Assembly: GCA_027339205.1 (NCBI GenBank)
Contig: DAHWOV010000031.1
Coordinates: 1-63,985 of the forward strand
DNA from: JAJYVT01 sp027339205
GTDB taxonomy: Bacteria; Actinomycetota; Acidimicrobiia; Acidimicrobiales; RAAP-2
DNA: 63,985 nt
Direction of reading: 5' to 3'
The notes beneath the pieces are model-generated. The model saw nothing but the letters and a program-made list of their open reading frames with translations. It searched no databases and had not been told where the DNA came from. The translations under genes and the position numbers were made by a program. Shown in pieces: positions 26,975-35,859 of this stretch; positions within the stretch are counted from its first letter, which is position 1; each line of letters begins with the position of its first letter.

Positions 26975-27017
26975 GCGCGCTGTGTGGGCATGACCCGAGG
27001 ACCACGGAGATGACCGC

Positions 27018-28583
27018 ATGGCGATGACCGAAGACGGTCCGCGCACGCGCCGCGCGGTGCGTGAAGCGCATGGCCCCTACGGCCGGATCCAGCAGGCGGT
27101 CAACGAGCTCGACGAGCGCGTGGGCATCGCCAAGGGCGGCCGCGCGCTCCTCGACAAGATCTTCCCCGACCACTGGTCGTTCATGCTCGGGGAGGTGGCG
27201 CTCTACTCCTTCGTCGTGCTCGTCGCGACCGGGATCTTCCTCACGCTCTACTACGTCCCGTCCAGCGCGACGGTCGTCTACCACGGGGTGTACAAGCCAC
27301 TCGATGGGATGCGCATGTCCGAGGCGTACGCCTCGACGGTCAACCTCTCGTTCTCCGTGCGCGCCGGCCTCCTCATGCGCCAGGTCCACCACTGGGCCGC
27401 CGACGTCTTCGTCGGCTCGATCGTGGTCCACATGGCACGGATCTTCTTCACCGGCGCGTTCCGCAAGCCGCGAGAGCTCAACTGGACGATCGGGATCATC
27501 CTCCTCATCCTCGCGATCTTCAACGGCTTCATCGGCTACTCCCTCCCCGACGATCTGATCTCGGGGACGGGCATCCGGATCGGCTACTCGATCCTGCTCT
27601 CGATCCCCTTCGTCGGCAGCTACCTCGCCTTCTTCCTCTTCGGCGGCCGTTATCCCGGCCACATCATCCTGGAGCGCTTCTACATCATCCACGTGCTGAT
27701 CCTGCCGCTCATCATCATCGGCCTGATCGGCGCGCACCTCGGCCTCCTCGTCCGTCAGAAGCACACCCAGTTCCCCGGTGGGCGGCGGACCGAGCACAAC
27801 GTCATCGGCTCGCCCCTCTTCCCGCAGTTCGCCGCCAAGACGACCGGCTTCATGCTGATGGTGACGGGCGTGCTCGGGGTGCTGGGGGGCTACGCGCAGA
27901 TCAACCCCATCTGGCAGTTCGGCCCGTACGAGCCGCCGAAGATCTCCTACGCGGTCCAGCCCGACTGGTACATGGGGTGGCTGGACGGCGCCCTGCGCAT
28001 CATGCCGTCGTGGCAGTGGACGGGGTGGGGGCACACGATCCCCTGGGAGGTCTTCCTCCCGGCGGTGATCTTCCCCGGCCTCATCTTCAACATCTGCCTC
28101 GCGTGGCCGATGATCGAGCGCCGCTTCACGAAGGACTACGCGCTGCACAACCTGCTCGACCGGCCGCGTGACAGGCCGAAGCGCACGGCGGCAGGCGCGG
28201 CGATGATCGGGCTCCTCTTCACCGTCTTCGGCGCGAGCTCCACCGACGTCCTCGCGAACTACTTCCACCTCTCGTTGAACCAGGTGCTCTGGTTCTTCAG
28301 GGTGGCCGTGATCGTGGTGCCGATCGTCGTGGGTCTGGTCACCTGGAAGGTCTGCGTCGAGATGCAGCGGGTGCCGGGAGCGGTGAAGCGCAAGCGGCCG
28401 ATGATCGTCTCGAGGACCTCTGCGGGCGAGTACGTGGCCGTGCCCGCAGCCGAGCGCCCCGGCGACGAGCACCACGAGCTCGAGCCCGAGCCCGTCCCCG
28501 TGCGCATCGAGCTCGAGCCAGAGCCGGTCGGTGCCGGCACCACGCCGACGGCCGAGGCCGGCGTCCGGCGGGTCCGTCGCTAG
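27018..28583 (+). CDS. qcrB: Cytochrome b subunit of the bcc complex
   Basis: This is a 521-residue cytochrome b, the quinol-oxidising membrane subunit. The two haem-b His pairs lie in QVHHWAADVFVGSIVVHMAR and FYIIHVLILPLIIIGLIGAH, and QPDWYMGW and the PEW-like loop region around HTIPWEVFLPAV are near the Qo site. The actinobacterial subunit keeps extra C-terminal helices and a charged tail; here the last 60 residues are rich in Glu, Pro and Val. A GGAG lies 6-9 bases before the ATG. The gene converges on ctaF. Confidence 0.94.
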   Translation: MAMTEDGPRTRRAVREAHGPYGRIQQAVNELDERVGIAKGGRALLDKIFPDHWSFMLGEVALYSFVVLVATGIFLTLYYVPSSATVVYHGVYKPLDGMRMSEAYASTVNLSFSVRAGLLMRQVHHWAADVFVGSIVVHMARIFFTGAFRKPRELNWTIGIILLILAIFNGFIGYSLPDDLISGTGIRIGYSILLSIPFVGSYLAFFLFGGRYPGHIILERFYIIHVLILPLIIIGLIGAHLGLLVRQKHTQFPGGRRTEHNVIGSPLFPQFAAKTTGFMLMVTGVLGVLGGYAQINPIWQFGPYEPPKISYAVQPDWYMGWLDGALRIMPSWQWTGWGHTIPWEVFLPAVIFPGLIFNICLAWPMIERRFTKDYALHNLLDRPRDRPKRTAAGAAMIGLLFTVFGASSTDVLANYFHLSLNQVLWFFRVAVIVVPIVVGLVTWKVCVEMQRVPGAVKRKRPMIVSRTSAGEYVAVPAAERPGDEHHELEPEPVPVRIELEPEPVGAGTTPTAEAGVRRVRR

Positions 28584-28633
28584 CTGTCGGCGAGCGCCAG
28601 CGCCAGGCGCGGCGAGTCGCGCGGCGAGTCGCG

Positions 28634-28682
28634 GGGGCCGGGATGCTCGGGGCTTGGCTCGGGGCTTGGCTCGGGCGGCCCC
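28634..28682. terminator. Possible bidirectional terminator between qcrB and ctaF
   Basis: The 169 bases between the convergent qcrB and ctaF hold no gene. GGGGCCG (28634-28640) and CGGCCCC (28676-28682) form a perfect 7-bp inverted repeat around a 35-base loop, and the loop contains a duplicated TCGGGGCTTGGC. No T run follows on either strand. The long loop makes this weak evidence. Confidence 0.3.
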
Positions 28683-28752
28683 AGGTCACCCCGATGGTGG
28701 ACGCAGCCTTCTACCGGGCGCCCCTTCTGCCGGGCGCGGACGCGCGTGCGGC

Positions 28753-29190
28753 TCAGTGATTGCCACCGCGGCGGCTCTCGGCGGTGACGCCGACGAGCGC
28801 GGTGAGGATCAACGACGCGCCGATGAGCGCGAGCCACAGGCCGAAGACCAGCGCGAGCAGCAGCGCGAAGGCCCCGGAGCCGAGGATGAAGGGCCACACG
28901 CTCGACCCGGGGAACGAGTTGACCACACCGGCACCCTCCTCGATGGTCGCGTCGCTTCGGTCCTCGGGCCGTGTGCCGACCACACGGTCCGTCCTCCCCC
29001 AGAAGAAGTACTTGTAGCCGTTGAAGCGGCGGTGCCAGAAGTAGTAGTACAACCCGGGCACGAATCCCAGGGCGGTGACGCCGACGAGCATCATCGTCCC
29101 GCCGTCCTCGTACGCGGTGAACCAGTACGAGATGGCGATGATGCCGAAGAAGGTGCCGACGCCGAGGAGGAACGACGACTCGATCTTCAC
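28753..29190 (-). CDS. ctaF: Cytochrome c oxidase subunit IV, actinobacterial type
   Basis: This is a 145-residue four-helix membrane protein matching CtaF of actinobacterial aa3 oxidases. The N terminus MKIESSFLLGVGTFFGIIAI, the PGLYYYFWHRRFNGYKYFFW segment and the two C-terminal helices (WPFILGSGAFALLLALVFGL and following) are characteristic. The GTG start overlaps the ctaD stop (GTGA). It is the last gene of leftward ctaC-ctaD-ctaF. Confidence 0.9.
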   Translation of the reverse strand: MKIESSFLLGVGTFFGIIAISYWFTAYEDGGTMMLVGVTALGFVPGLYYYFWHRRFNGYKYFFWGRTDRVVGTRPEDRSDATIEEGAGVVNSFPGSSVWPFILGSGAFALLLALVFGLWLALIGASLILTALVGVTAESRRGGNH

Positions 29191-31001
29191 GTCGCCGGGA
29201 CCTCCCGGGCGGACCCGGTCGCGCCGTTGCCTCGACCCGGTGGACCGGCGCCGTCGCCTCCTTTGTAGGGACCGTGGCCGTTCGGATGGCCCGCGCCGCC
29301 GCCGTGGCGGATGTTGGGGGCGTCAGGGTGGTTGTAGTCCCAGGTCGGGCGCTCCGAACGGATCGTCGGGAGGTGCAGGTAGTTGTGGTGAGGCGGGGGA
29401 GAGGTGGTGAACCATTCGAGGGTGTGCCCGTCCCAGGGGTTGTCACCCGCAAGGACCGGGTAGCGCCAGGAGACCCACAGGTTGACCAGCAGGACGAAGA
29501 ACGAGGCCGCGATCATGAACGATCCGATGGTCGACGCGACGTTCCAGGACTGCCAGCCCAAATTGCTCGGATAGCTCGCCACCCTCCTCGGCATGCCCTG
29601 CAGCCCGAGGATGTACTGCGGGATGTAGGTCACCCAGAAGCCCACGAACAAGAGCACGAAGTGCAGCTTGCCGAGACGGTCGTTCAACATCCGCCCGAAC
29701 ATCTTGGGATACCAGTAGTAGAGCCCGGCGAAACCGCCGAAGACCGCCGTCCCGAGCAGCACCTGATGGAAGTGAGCCACGACGAAGTACGTTGTGTGCA
29801 CGAAGAAGTCGATCGGTGGTGAGGCCAGCATGACCCCGGTGACGCCTCCCATGAGGAAGGCGAGCAGGAAGCCGATCGACATGAGCATCGGCGTCGTGTA
29901 GACGAGCTGTCCTCGCCACATCGTGCCGATCCAGTTGAAGAACTTGATGCCGGTCGGGACGGCGATGAGGAGGCTCATCAGGGAGAAGAAGGGGAGCAGC
30001 ACCGTGCCGGTGGTGAACATGTGGTGCGCCCACACGCCCGTCGAGAGCGCCGCGATCGTCATCGTCGCGAAGACCATTCCCTTGTAGCCGAAGACCGGCT
30101 TTCGCGAGAAGACAGGGAAGATCTCGGTGACCATGCCGAAGTAGGGCAGGGCGAGGATGTAGACCTCGGGATGTCCGAAGAACCAGAAGAGGTTCTGCCA
30201 CAGCACGGCCGATCCGCAGGCATGGATATCCACCAGCCCGGTGACGGTGTGACAGCCCGTGACCGCATAGATCTTCGTCCCGAAGTGCCGGTCCGCGAAG
30301 AGCATGACCAGCGCGGCGGTGAGCACCGGGAAGGCGATGAGGATGAGGATGCCCGTCACCAGCATGTTCCAGGTGAAGATGGGCATGCGGAACATGGTCA
30401 TGCCGGGCGCGCGCAGGTAGAAGATCGTCGCGACGAGGTTCACACCGGTGAAGATCGCGGAGAACCCGGTGAGGACGAGCGCCATGATCCAGAGGTCCTG
30501 CCCGGCGCCTGGCGTGTAGGTGGACGTGGAGAGCGGCGCATAGGCCACCCATCCGAAGTCTGCGGCGCCTCCGGCGACGACGAACCCGAGGAGCATCATG
30601 ACCGAGCCGCCGAGGTACAGCCAGTAGCTCAGGGCGTTGAGCCTCGGGAAGGCCATGTCTGGTGCGCCTACCTGGAGGGGGACGATGTAATTCGCGAGGC
30701 CGCCGAAAGCGAACGGCCCGGCGAAGAGGTACATCATGATGCTGCCGTGCATCGTGAACAGCTGGTTGTACTGCTGGAACGAGATGAAGGTGCCGTGCGG
30801 TGTGGTGAGCTGCACCCGGATGCCGAGGGCGAGCAGGCCGGCGATGTAGAAGAGCACGACCGAGGTGATCATGTAGCTGATGCCGATCACCTTGTGGTCC
30901 GTCGTGGTGATCCACTTCATGAGCCCGCTCGGCCCGTGCTCCTCCTCGTGGGCGTGCGCGTACTCGCCGCTCGCGATCTGCGGAATGATGACGTCGGTCA
31001 C
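29187..31001 (-). CDS. ctaD: Cytochrome c oxidase subunit I
   Basis: This is a 604-residue haem-copper oxidase catalytic subunit. It contains the haem a ligand region (LFTMHGSIMMYLF), the copper-B region with the cross-linked His-Tyr pair (FWFFGHPEVYILALPYFGM), ending with the HH pair in VWAHHMFTTG, and the second haem ligand region (FVVAHFHQVLLGTAVFGG). The PEVY glutamate of the D-channel type is present, so this is an A1-type oxidase. The final 60 residues are a Gly/His/Asn-rich tail beyond the last helix. The GTG start overlaps ctaC. Confidence 0.96.
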   Translation of the reverse strand: MTDVIIPQIASGEYAHAHEEEHGPSGLMKWITTTDHKVIGISYMITSVVLFYIAGLLALGIRVQLTTPHGTFISFQQYNQLFTMHGSIMMYLFAGPFAFGGLANYIVPLQVGAPDMAFPRLNALSYWLYLGGSVMMLLGFVVAGGAADFGWVAYAPLSTSTYTPGAGQDLWIMALVLTGFSAIFTGVNLVATIFYLRAPGMTMFRMPIFTWNMLVTGILILIAFPVLTAALVMLFADRHFGTKIYAVTGCHTVTGLVDIHACGSAVLWQNLFWFFGHPEVYILALPYFGMVTEIFPVFSRKPVFGYKGMVFATMTIAALSTGVWAHHMFTTGTVLLPFFSLMSLLIAVPTGIKFFNWIGTMWRGQLVYTTPMLMSIGFLLAFLMGGVTGVMLASPPIDFFVHTTYFVVAHFHQVLLGTAVFGGFAGLYYWYPKMFGRMLNDRLGKLHFVLLFVGFWVTYIPQYILGLQGMPRRVASYPSNLGWQSWNVASTIGSFMIAASFFVLLVNLWVSWRYPVLAGDNPWDGHTLEWFTTSPPPHHNYLHLPTIRSERPTWDYNHPDAPNIRHGGGAGHPNGHGPYKGGDGAGPPGRGNGATGSAREVPAT

Positions 31002-31960
31002 GATCCTGCTCCCCCTGTCCCGCTTGCGAGCGCTGTGCGGCTCGTCGAGCTGGCGAGCGCTTGCTTCTCAGCTGTGGAGATCGACGTGCTCGGCCCCTTC
31101 GAGCGGTGCTTGCTCACCCAGACCGCGAACTGCGACGGCGTCACCACCTTCACCCGGAAGCGCATGAGAGAGTGGTACAGGCCGCAGTACTGCGTGCACT
31201 GCCCGCGGAACGTTCCCAGTGTGTGGAGGTTGACCGTGAACTTGTTGACGATGCCAGGCTGGGCATAGCGGCTGAAATCGAAGGCGGGCACGTAGAAGCC
31301 GTGGATGACGTCGTGGGACTGCAGGTAGATCCGCACCGTCTCGTTCTGCGGGAGGACCATCTCGGGATCCTGGAGCTCCACTCCGATGACTGTCACGTGC
31401 TTTGTTGTGTAGTGGAATTGCCAGCCCCACTGGAACCCGGTCACGGTCACCGACATCTTCGGCGCGGGAAGTGCGTCGACGTTGTTCTCGGTGACGAAGG
31501 TGAAGCCGAAGAGGATCAGGACGAAGACGACAGGGATGGCCGTGTAGATGATCTCGAGCAGCGTGTGGTACTGGGTCTGCCGGGGGATCTCGTCGGAGCG
31601 CCGCCGGTAGCGGAGCGCCGCCCACATGATGAGGACGAAGACGAAGACGAACACCGCCGCGCCGGCGATGAAGAAGCCCTGCCAGAGCTTGATGGAGTCC
31701 TGTCCCTGGGACGTGATCGGCTTGTGCGCCCCGAAGGTGGGGAGCTGGCACCCGGCGAGGAGGAGCCCCCCGGCGAGCACGAGGGCGGCGGCAAGCCATC
31801 GCGGACGACGTCCTTTGGCTCGCGGGCGCCCGTTCGTCGAGGCAGCCGATGGTTGCGAGCCAGAAGCGGTGGAGAGGCTGCCTGACGGCGACGGATCCAC
31901 GGCTGGGCAGACTAGCGAACCCGCTGTGAGAATTCGAAGTAGCAGGTCGGAGCGTTGCAA
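30998..31960 (-). CDS. ctaC: Cytochrome c oxidase subunit II
   Basis: This is a 320-residue membrane-anchored CuA subunit. A lipoprotein-type signal ends in LLLAGC (Cys near residue 73), two membrane helices follow, and the CuA domain has VTGFQWGWQF, SHDVIHGFYVPAF and GQCTQYCGLYHSLM, giving the Cys, His, Glu/Gln and Met ligands. The start is uncertain. TTG at 31960 gives a long N terminus; GTG at 31900 would still include the signal region and may be more likely. The C-terminal tail after residue 285 is Ser/Thr/Ala-rich. It is 35 bases downstream of tatA. Confidence 0.9.
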   Translation of the reverse strand: MQRSDLLLRILTAGSLVCPAVDPSPSGSLSTASGSQPSAASTNGRPRAKGRRPRWLAAALVLAGGLLLAGCQLPTFGAHKPITSQGQDSIKLWQGFFIAGAAVFVFVFVLIMWAALRYRRRSDEIPRQTQYHTLLEIIYTAIPVVFVLILFGFTFVTENNVDALPAPKMSVTVTGFQWGWQFHYTTKHVTVIGVELQDPEMVLPQNETVRIYLQSHDVIHGFYVPAFDFSRYAQPGIVNKFTVNLHTLGTFRGQCTQYCGLYHSLMRFRVKVVTPSQFAVWVSKHRSKGPSTSISTAEKQALASSTSRTALASGTGGAGS

Positions 31961-31995
31961 GCCTGTGGACGACCGCGACGCGGACCTCTCGGGGG

Positions 31996-32190
31996 CTAGG
32001 AGGCTGCCGACTCGTCGTGTGCGTTCGGCGTCTCGGACGGGCTCGCTCCGTCCCTCATCCCCTTCTCGAACTCGCGCTTCGCGGAACCGAGGTTGCGAGC
32101 GAGCTTCGGGATCGCGGCGCCGCCGAACAGCACGACCGCCACCACGATCAGGACGATGAGCAGGTCAGGCCCGAAGATGTCTGCCAGCAT
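31996..32190 (-). CDS. tatA: Sec-independent translocase TatA
   Basis: This is a 64-residue single-helix protein of the twin-arginine translocase. One membrane helix (residues 7-24, LLIVLIVVAVVLFGGAAIP) is followed by the hinge and an amphipathic helix KLARNLGSAKREFEKGM, then an acidic tail. The ATG at 32190 has a strong AAGGAG seven bases upstream, which sits within a 36-base palindrome. It precedes ctaC on the same strand. Tat is the route for Rieske proteins, so the location beside the respiratory genes makes sense; tatC is not in the window. Confidence 0.92.
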   Translation of the reverse strand: MLADIFGPDLLIVLIVVAVVLFGGAAIPKLARNLGSAKREFEKGMRDGASPSETPNAHDESAAS

Positions 32191-32198
32191 CGCTGTCT

Positions 32199-32234
32199 CC
32201 TTGCGTCGGCAGGCACGTGCCCGCCGACGCAAGG
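32199..32234 (-). promoter_or_regulatory. 36-bp palindrome over the tatA ribosome-binding site
   Basis: CCTTGCGTCGGC (32199-32210) and GCCGACGCAAGG (32223-32234) are perfect 12-base arms around a self-complementary centre (GGCAC/GTGCC) with one mismatch. In the tatA message the 3' arm contains the first part of AAGGAG, so the folded stem would cover the ribosome-binding site. It may act as translation control, as a protein-binding operator or as the end of the upstream crotonase transcript. Confidence 0.6.
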
Positions 32235-32341
32235 GTACTGCGTCCGGCACGCTCGCCGTACCCCGGGGGACGCCGGGAGGACATCGGGGGCACGCTGGGT
32301 GATGCCGGGAGGGCGGCGGGGGGGCAGCGGTGCTGCGGCCG

Positions 32342-33115
32342 TCAGCGCCCCTGCCAGTTGGGCCTGCGCTTCTCGGCGAAGGCGACCGCTCCTTCCAAGG
32401 CGTCCGGGGAGCTGAACACGACGCCCACCGCCTCGTCGGTGAGCCGCCAACCCTCCTCCTCGTCCGCGTCGGCGGCGCGCAGCATGACCGCCTTGGAGTG
32501 CCTCACGGCGAGCGGCGCGTTCTCCGCGATCCGCTCGGCGAGCACCAGGGCCTCGTCGAGGAGCTCGTGGCGGGGCACCACGCGGTTGACGAGGCCGAGC
32601 GCGTACGCTCGCTCAGAGTCGATCGGGTCCCCGGTCAGGGCGAGCTCGAGCGCGATCGAGAGCGGGAGGCGCTTCGGGAGGCGAAAGAGGCCTCCTGCGC
32701 CCGCGATGAGACCGCGCTTCGCCTCGGGGATCCCGAAGGTCGCATGATCTGCCGCCACCACGAGGTCGCACGAGAGCATGATCTCGAGACCGCCGGCGAG
32801 CGCCGAGCCGTTGACCGCGGCGATGAGGGGCTTGGGGAAGCTCCGCCGGGCGATCCCGCCGAACCCCCCCCTGGCGTTCATGACTGCCGCGCCCTCCCCT
32901 GCGGCGAAGGCCTTCAGGTCCATGCCCGCGGAGAAGGCCTTGTCTCCGCTGCCCGTGAGCACCACCACGAGTGCCGCAGGGTCCTCGGTGAGCTCGTCGA
33001 AGGCCGCGGCGAGCCCCTCGCTCACCGCGCCGTTGATCGCATTGCGTGCGTCGGGGCGGTTGATGGTGAGGATCTCCACGTGCCCGCGCCGCTCCCTCAG
33101 GACCTCGTCTGCCAT
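32342..33115 (-). CDS. Enoyl-CoA hydratase/isomerase family protein
   Basis: This is a 257-residue crotonase-fold protein. The oxyanion-hole segments AFSAGMDLKAFA and ALAGGLEIMLSCDLVVAA are present and FGIPEAKRGLIAGAGG is the typical active-site loop. In the standard hydratase two Glu residues are expected. The Glu in the IPEAKRG loop is present, while the other position (GGLEI) also has Glu. It would act on a CoA thioester in beta-oxidation or related pathways; the substrate is unknown. AAGGAG precedes the ATG. It is followed by about 150 bases with no gene before tatA apart from the palindrome. Confidence 0.88.
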   Translation of the reverse strand: MADEVLRERRGHVEILTINRPDARNAINGAVSEGLAAAFDELTEDPAALVVVLTGSGDKAFSAGMDLKAFAAGEGAAVMNARGGFGGIARRSFPKPLIAAVNGSALAGGLEIMLSCDLVVAADHATFGIPEAKRGLIAGAGGLFRLPKRLPLSIALELALTGDPIDSERAYALGLVNRVVPRHELLDEALVLAERIAENAPLAVRHSKAVMLRAADADEEEGWRLTDEAVGVVFSSPDALEGAVAFAEKRRPNWQGR

Positions 33116-33203
33116 GGCTCTCCTTCCGGTGCTCGCCGTCCGCCGGGGACGCTACTCCGCCTCGCCTCGAGACCTGCGCCCCGGGTCATGCCATGCTGTC
33201 GCC

Positions 33204-34598
33204 GTGCCCCAGCCCCTCTTCGGCCTGAGCGCCGCAGGCTACCGGCTGGAGGGGGGGTTCAACGGCCGCGGCGAACCGCAGAACAACTGGGGGGCGTGGG
33301 AACGCGCGGGGAAGGTCCGTCTCCCTGCGCCGGGGCAGCCGGGCACGTGGGAGGACCCCGGCCGAGTCCTCGACCTCGCGGCGGCAGCAGGCGCGGAGGT
33401 CCTGGCGATCTCCGTCGAATGGGCGAGAATCGAACCGCGTCCGGGGGAGCTCGACGGATTCGCGCTCGAACGGTACGCGGCGACCTTCGCGGCGGCGGCC
33501 TCCCGCGGCATCACGCCGATCGCCGTGCTCCATGACGTCGCCCACCCTGCATGGCTCGGCGAGGAGTTCTGGCTGACCCCCGGCGCGCCGGACCGATTCA
33601 ACGACCACGTCGCGCGCGTCGTCCCACCGCTCTGCGCGTCGTGCCGCCATTGGGTGACGCTGCGCCAGCCCAACCTGGTCGCACTCGCAGGGTGGGTCGA
33701 CGGCCGACACCCTCCCAGACGGATGGGCGCGTTGGCGGACGCATGGGCGGTCGTCGACAATTTCCTCACCGCGCACGTTCTCACGTACGCGACGATCCAC
33801 AACCAGCAGCCAGGTGCGCAGGTCCTCCTCGGGCTCCGGGCGTCCTCGTCCTACGACTGGGACCGGCTCATGGTGGACCTCCTGTGCGCGCCCGCGCTCG
33901 GCGTCGAGCGCGAGCGGCTCGACGCGTGGATCGCGGAACGCCGCGCCCTTCACGACGCCGCGATCCCGCCGGCCGATCTGCTGGACTTGACGTGGCGACG
34001 CCTCGCCGGCGCCACGGCCCCATTCGGCTCCTGTCGCGGCCTCGCCCGTCCCTCGCCCGGGCGCGCGCCGGGGGTTGCGTACCTGTCCGCCGCTCGCGGC
34101 AGCGGACAGGCGCGGTGCGGGGCGCCCGCGTCCACACGCCTTCCGTCCTACCCCCTCGACGCGCTGCTCGTCGTGTGGTGCCCGCCCCACGTCGCGCCGC
34201 CACGCACCGGCGCGCGCCGGGCACCACGCGCCGGCAGGCCCTGGAACACGTCCGCTCCACCTCTCGTCCGGCCCGACCCGCTGGGTCTCGCCCGGTGGTG
34301 CCGGGAGCAGGCGCGCGCCGTTCCCGGGCTCGCGCTGTGGGTCGAAGACGGCTTCGCGACGCGTGGCGCCGCGCCGCGTCCCGACGGCTGGGACCGCCGG
34401 GCCTACCTGCACGCGCAGGCGGCGGCCCTGCGGCGCGCCCATGCGATCGACGGCGTCCCGATCGGGGGCTACCTCTACTTCGCCACGCACGGTGGTGGCG
34501 ATCCGACATGGCCCGACGCGGACTTCGGCCTCGGCGGTGACGCGCCGGCATTCCGGCATCTCGTCACCGGCGATTCGCCTGCGCCGGGCTCGTCCTGA
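33204..34598 (+). CDS. Glycoside hydrolase family 1-like protein with Gln at the acid/base site
   Basis: This is a 464-residue GH1-type barrel. The N terminus FGLSAAGYRLEGG, the ISVEWARIEPRPGELD segment and WVTLRQPNLVALAGW align with beta-glucosidases. In GH1 the acid/base is the Glu of T-x-N-E-P. Here the motif is T152-L-R-Q155-P, so Glu is replaced by Gln. The nucleophile motif, normally TENG, reads VEDG with E381 in place. Plant myrosinases also have Gln at the acid/base site and use an external base. A Pro/Arg-rich stretch near residues 275-350 interrupts the barrel. The start is GTG; the gene is divergent from the crotonase with only 88 bases between. Confidence 0.75.
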   Translation: MPQPLFGLSAAGYRLEGGFNGRGEPQNNWGAWERAGKVRLPAPGQPGTWEDPGRVLDLAAAAGAEVLAISVEWARIEPRPGELDGFALERYAATFAAAASRGITPIAVLHDVAHPAWLGEEFWLTPGAPDRFNDHVARVVPPLCASCRHWVTLRQPNLVALAGWVDGRHPPRRMGALADAWAVVDNFLTAHVLTYATIHNQQPGAQVLLGLRASSSYDWDRLMVDLLCAPALGVERERLDAWIAERRALHDAAIPPADLLDLTWRRLAGATAPFGSCRGLARPSPGRAPGVAYLSAARGSGQARCGAPASTRLPSYPLDALLVVWCPPHVAPPRTGARRAPRAGRPWNTSAPPLVRPDPLGLARWCREQARAVPGLALWVEDGFATRGAAPRPDGWDRRAYLHAQAAALRRAHAIDGVPIGGYLYFATHGGGDPTWPDADFGLGGDAPAFRHLVTGDSPAPGSS

Positions 34599-34655
34599 CA
34601 CGGCGACGGTCCGTTGCCTGGCGCCGGCCGGTCTCCCCGGCAAGGAGGTGGCAGG

Positions 34656-35777
34656 TCAGCGGACCGAGCGAAGCACGGTGCGGGGCACCGAACGTGCAGA
34701 CAGCTCGCGCCCGCGCGTGCCGACCGCGGCCACGAAGCGCCGGCCGCTGTCCAGGCGGGTGAGCACGTCAGCCTGTCCCTGGGGGCGGGCCAGCATCCAC
34801 GAGTGGCCCCCGGGCACCCACTGCACGGCCGTGCGGGCGCAGCCGGCGAACTCCTCGGCAGTTGGCGTGCCCACGACGTGGTCGAACGATCCCCACTCGG
34901 CGAGCATCGGCACGCCGGCCTCCGCGAGCACGCCGACCGCGTCGCGCAGGTCGACGGTCAGGAGCATCGCCCCGATGGGCAGGGTGAGCCCCATGGTGCG
35001 GACGTTGTGGCGCACGTCCGGGAGGACCGAGAGGAACGTCGCCATCCTGCCGAGGAGCAGATCGGGAGTGTCCGCGACGAAGGCCGCGAAGAGGTCTGCG
35101 AACGGCGCCATGTTGGGCGAGAGGACGCCCATGAGGGTCTGGACCGCGCCGTGGCGGTCACGCCAGGCGGGGGTCGCGACGCCGTCGCGGTAGACGATGC
35201 CGAGCGTCCCCTCGGGTCGCTCGTGGGCGTACTGCACGGCGACCGCGCCCCCCATCGAGTGGCCGAGCAGAACCACCGGTCCAGCGCCTAGATGGTCGAC
35301 GACGTGCGCGACCTGTTCCGCCAACGCGCCGATCGAGACTTCGTGCCAGCCGAGCGGGTCGCTGCCTCCGAAGCCGGGGAGACAAGGGTTCACCACCCGC
35401 CAGCCGAGCCTCTCGGCGAGGCACACGCTCTCGGGCCAGTACATCCGGCCCCCTGCGAAGTAGCCGTGCACGTTGACCGCCCAGACGGGCGGGCTCTGCG
35501 GACCGTCGGGGCCGTGGGCGTCCTCGTTGTCGGAGACCGCGTAGCGGAGATGCCTCGTCCCGACGTGGAGCACTCCCGGCACCATCCGGACTCCGGTCCG
35601 CCGACGGCGGACCCACCCCCACGGCGAGGTGATCGCACGTGCCGGGGACGTGACGGCGCGCGCCGGTGACGCGATCGCCGACCTCAGCGCGCCGAGCCCA
35701 AGCCGGGCAGTGTCCCACATCGAGCTGTCAGCCTCGGGCGCCGTCGCCGCGGTCATCGCTGCGGTCCTCGCCTCCAC
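34656..35777 (-). CDS. Alpha/beta hydrolase
   Basis: This is a 373-residue alpha/beta-hydrolase-fold protein. VNVHGYFAGG carries the oxyanion-hole region, the nucleophile elbow is GHSMGG near residues 172-177, an acid candidate is the Asp in WGSFDHVVG and the His is in VPGGHSWML. The N-terminal 60 residues are non-conserved and include SPARAV/TSPARAI repeats. In-frame ATGs at 35756 and 35720 are also possible starts; the GTG at 35777 gives the longest form. No signal peptide is seen. The substrate is unknown. A TTGACA/TAGCGT promoter candidate lies upstream. Confidence 0.82.
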   Translation of the reverse strand: MEARTAAMTAATAPEADSSMWDTARLGLGALRSAIASPARAVTSPARAITSPWGWVRRRRTGVRMVPGVLHVGTRHLRYAVSDNEDAHGPDGPQSPPVWAVNVHGYFAGGRMYWPESVCLAERLGWRVVNPCLPGFGGSDPLGWHEVSIGALAEQVAHVVDHLGAGPVVLLGHSMGGAVAVQYAHERPEGTLGIVYRDGVATPAWRDRHGAVQTLMGVLSPNMAPFADLFAAFVADTPDLLLGRMATFLSVLPDVRHNVRTMGLTLPIGAMLLTVDLRDAVGVLAEAGVPMLAEWGSFDHVVGTPTAEEFAGCARTAVQWVPGGHSWMLARPQGQADVLTRLDSGRRFVAAVGTRGRELSARSVPRTVLRSVR

Positions 35778-35859
35778 CGGAACCGCCCACGGTCTTCACC
35801 CATGTCACCCCCGAGCCCACCGCCCAGCGTCCTGCGAGCGTTTGCAACGATGCGAGACG

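Noticed and set aside
28584..28752. Small gene between qcrB and ctaF
   Set aside because: Open frames are short and composed of repeat-derived Arg/Pro/Ser; no start with a ribosome-binding site was found.
29443..30915. Second frame of about 490 codons within ctaD on the minus strand
   Set aside because: It is a frame-shifted reading of ctaD with His/Arg-rich composition; the CtaD frame has all catalytic residues.
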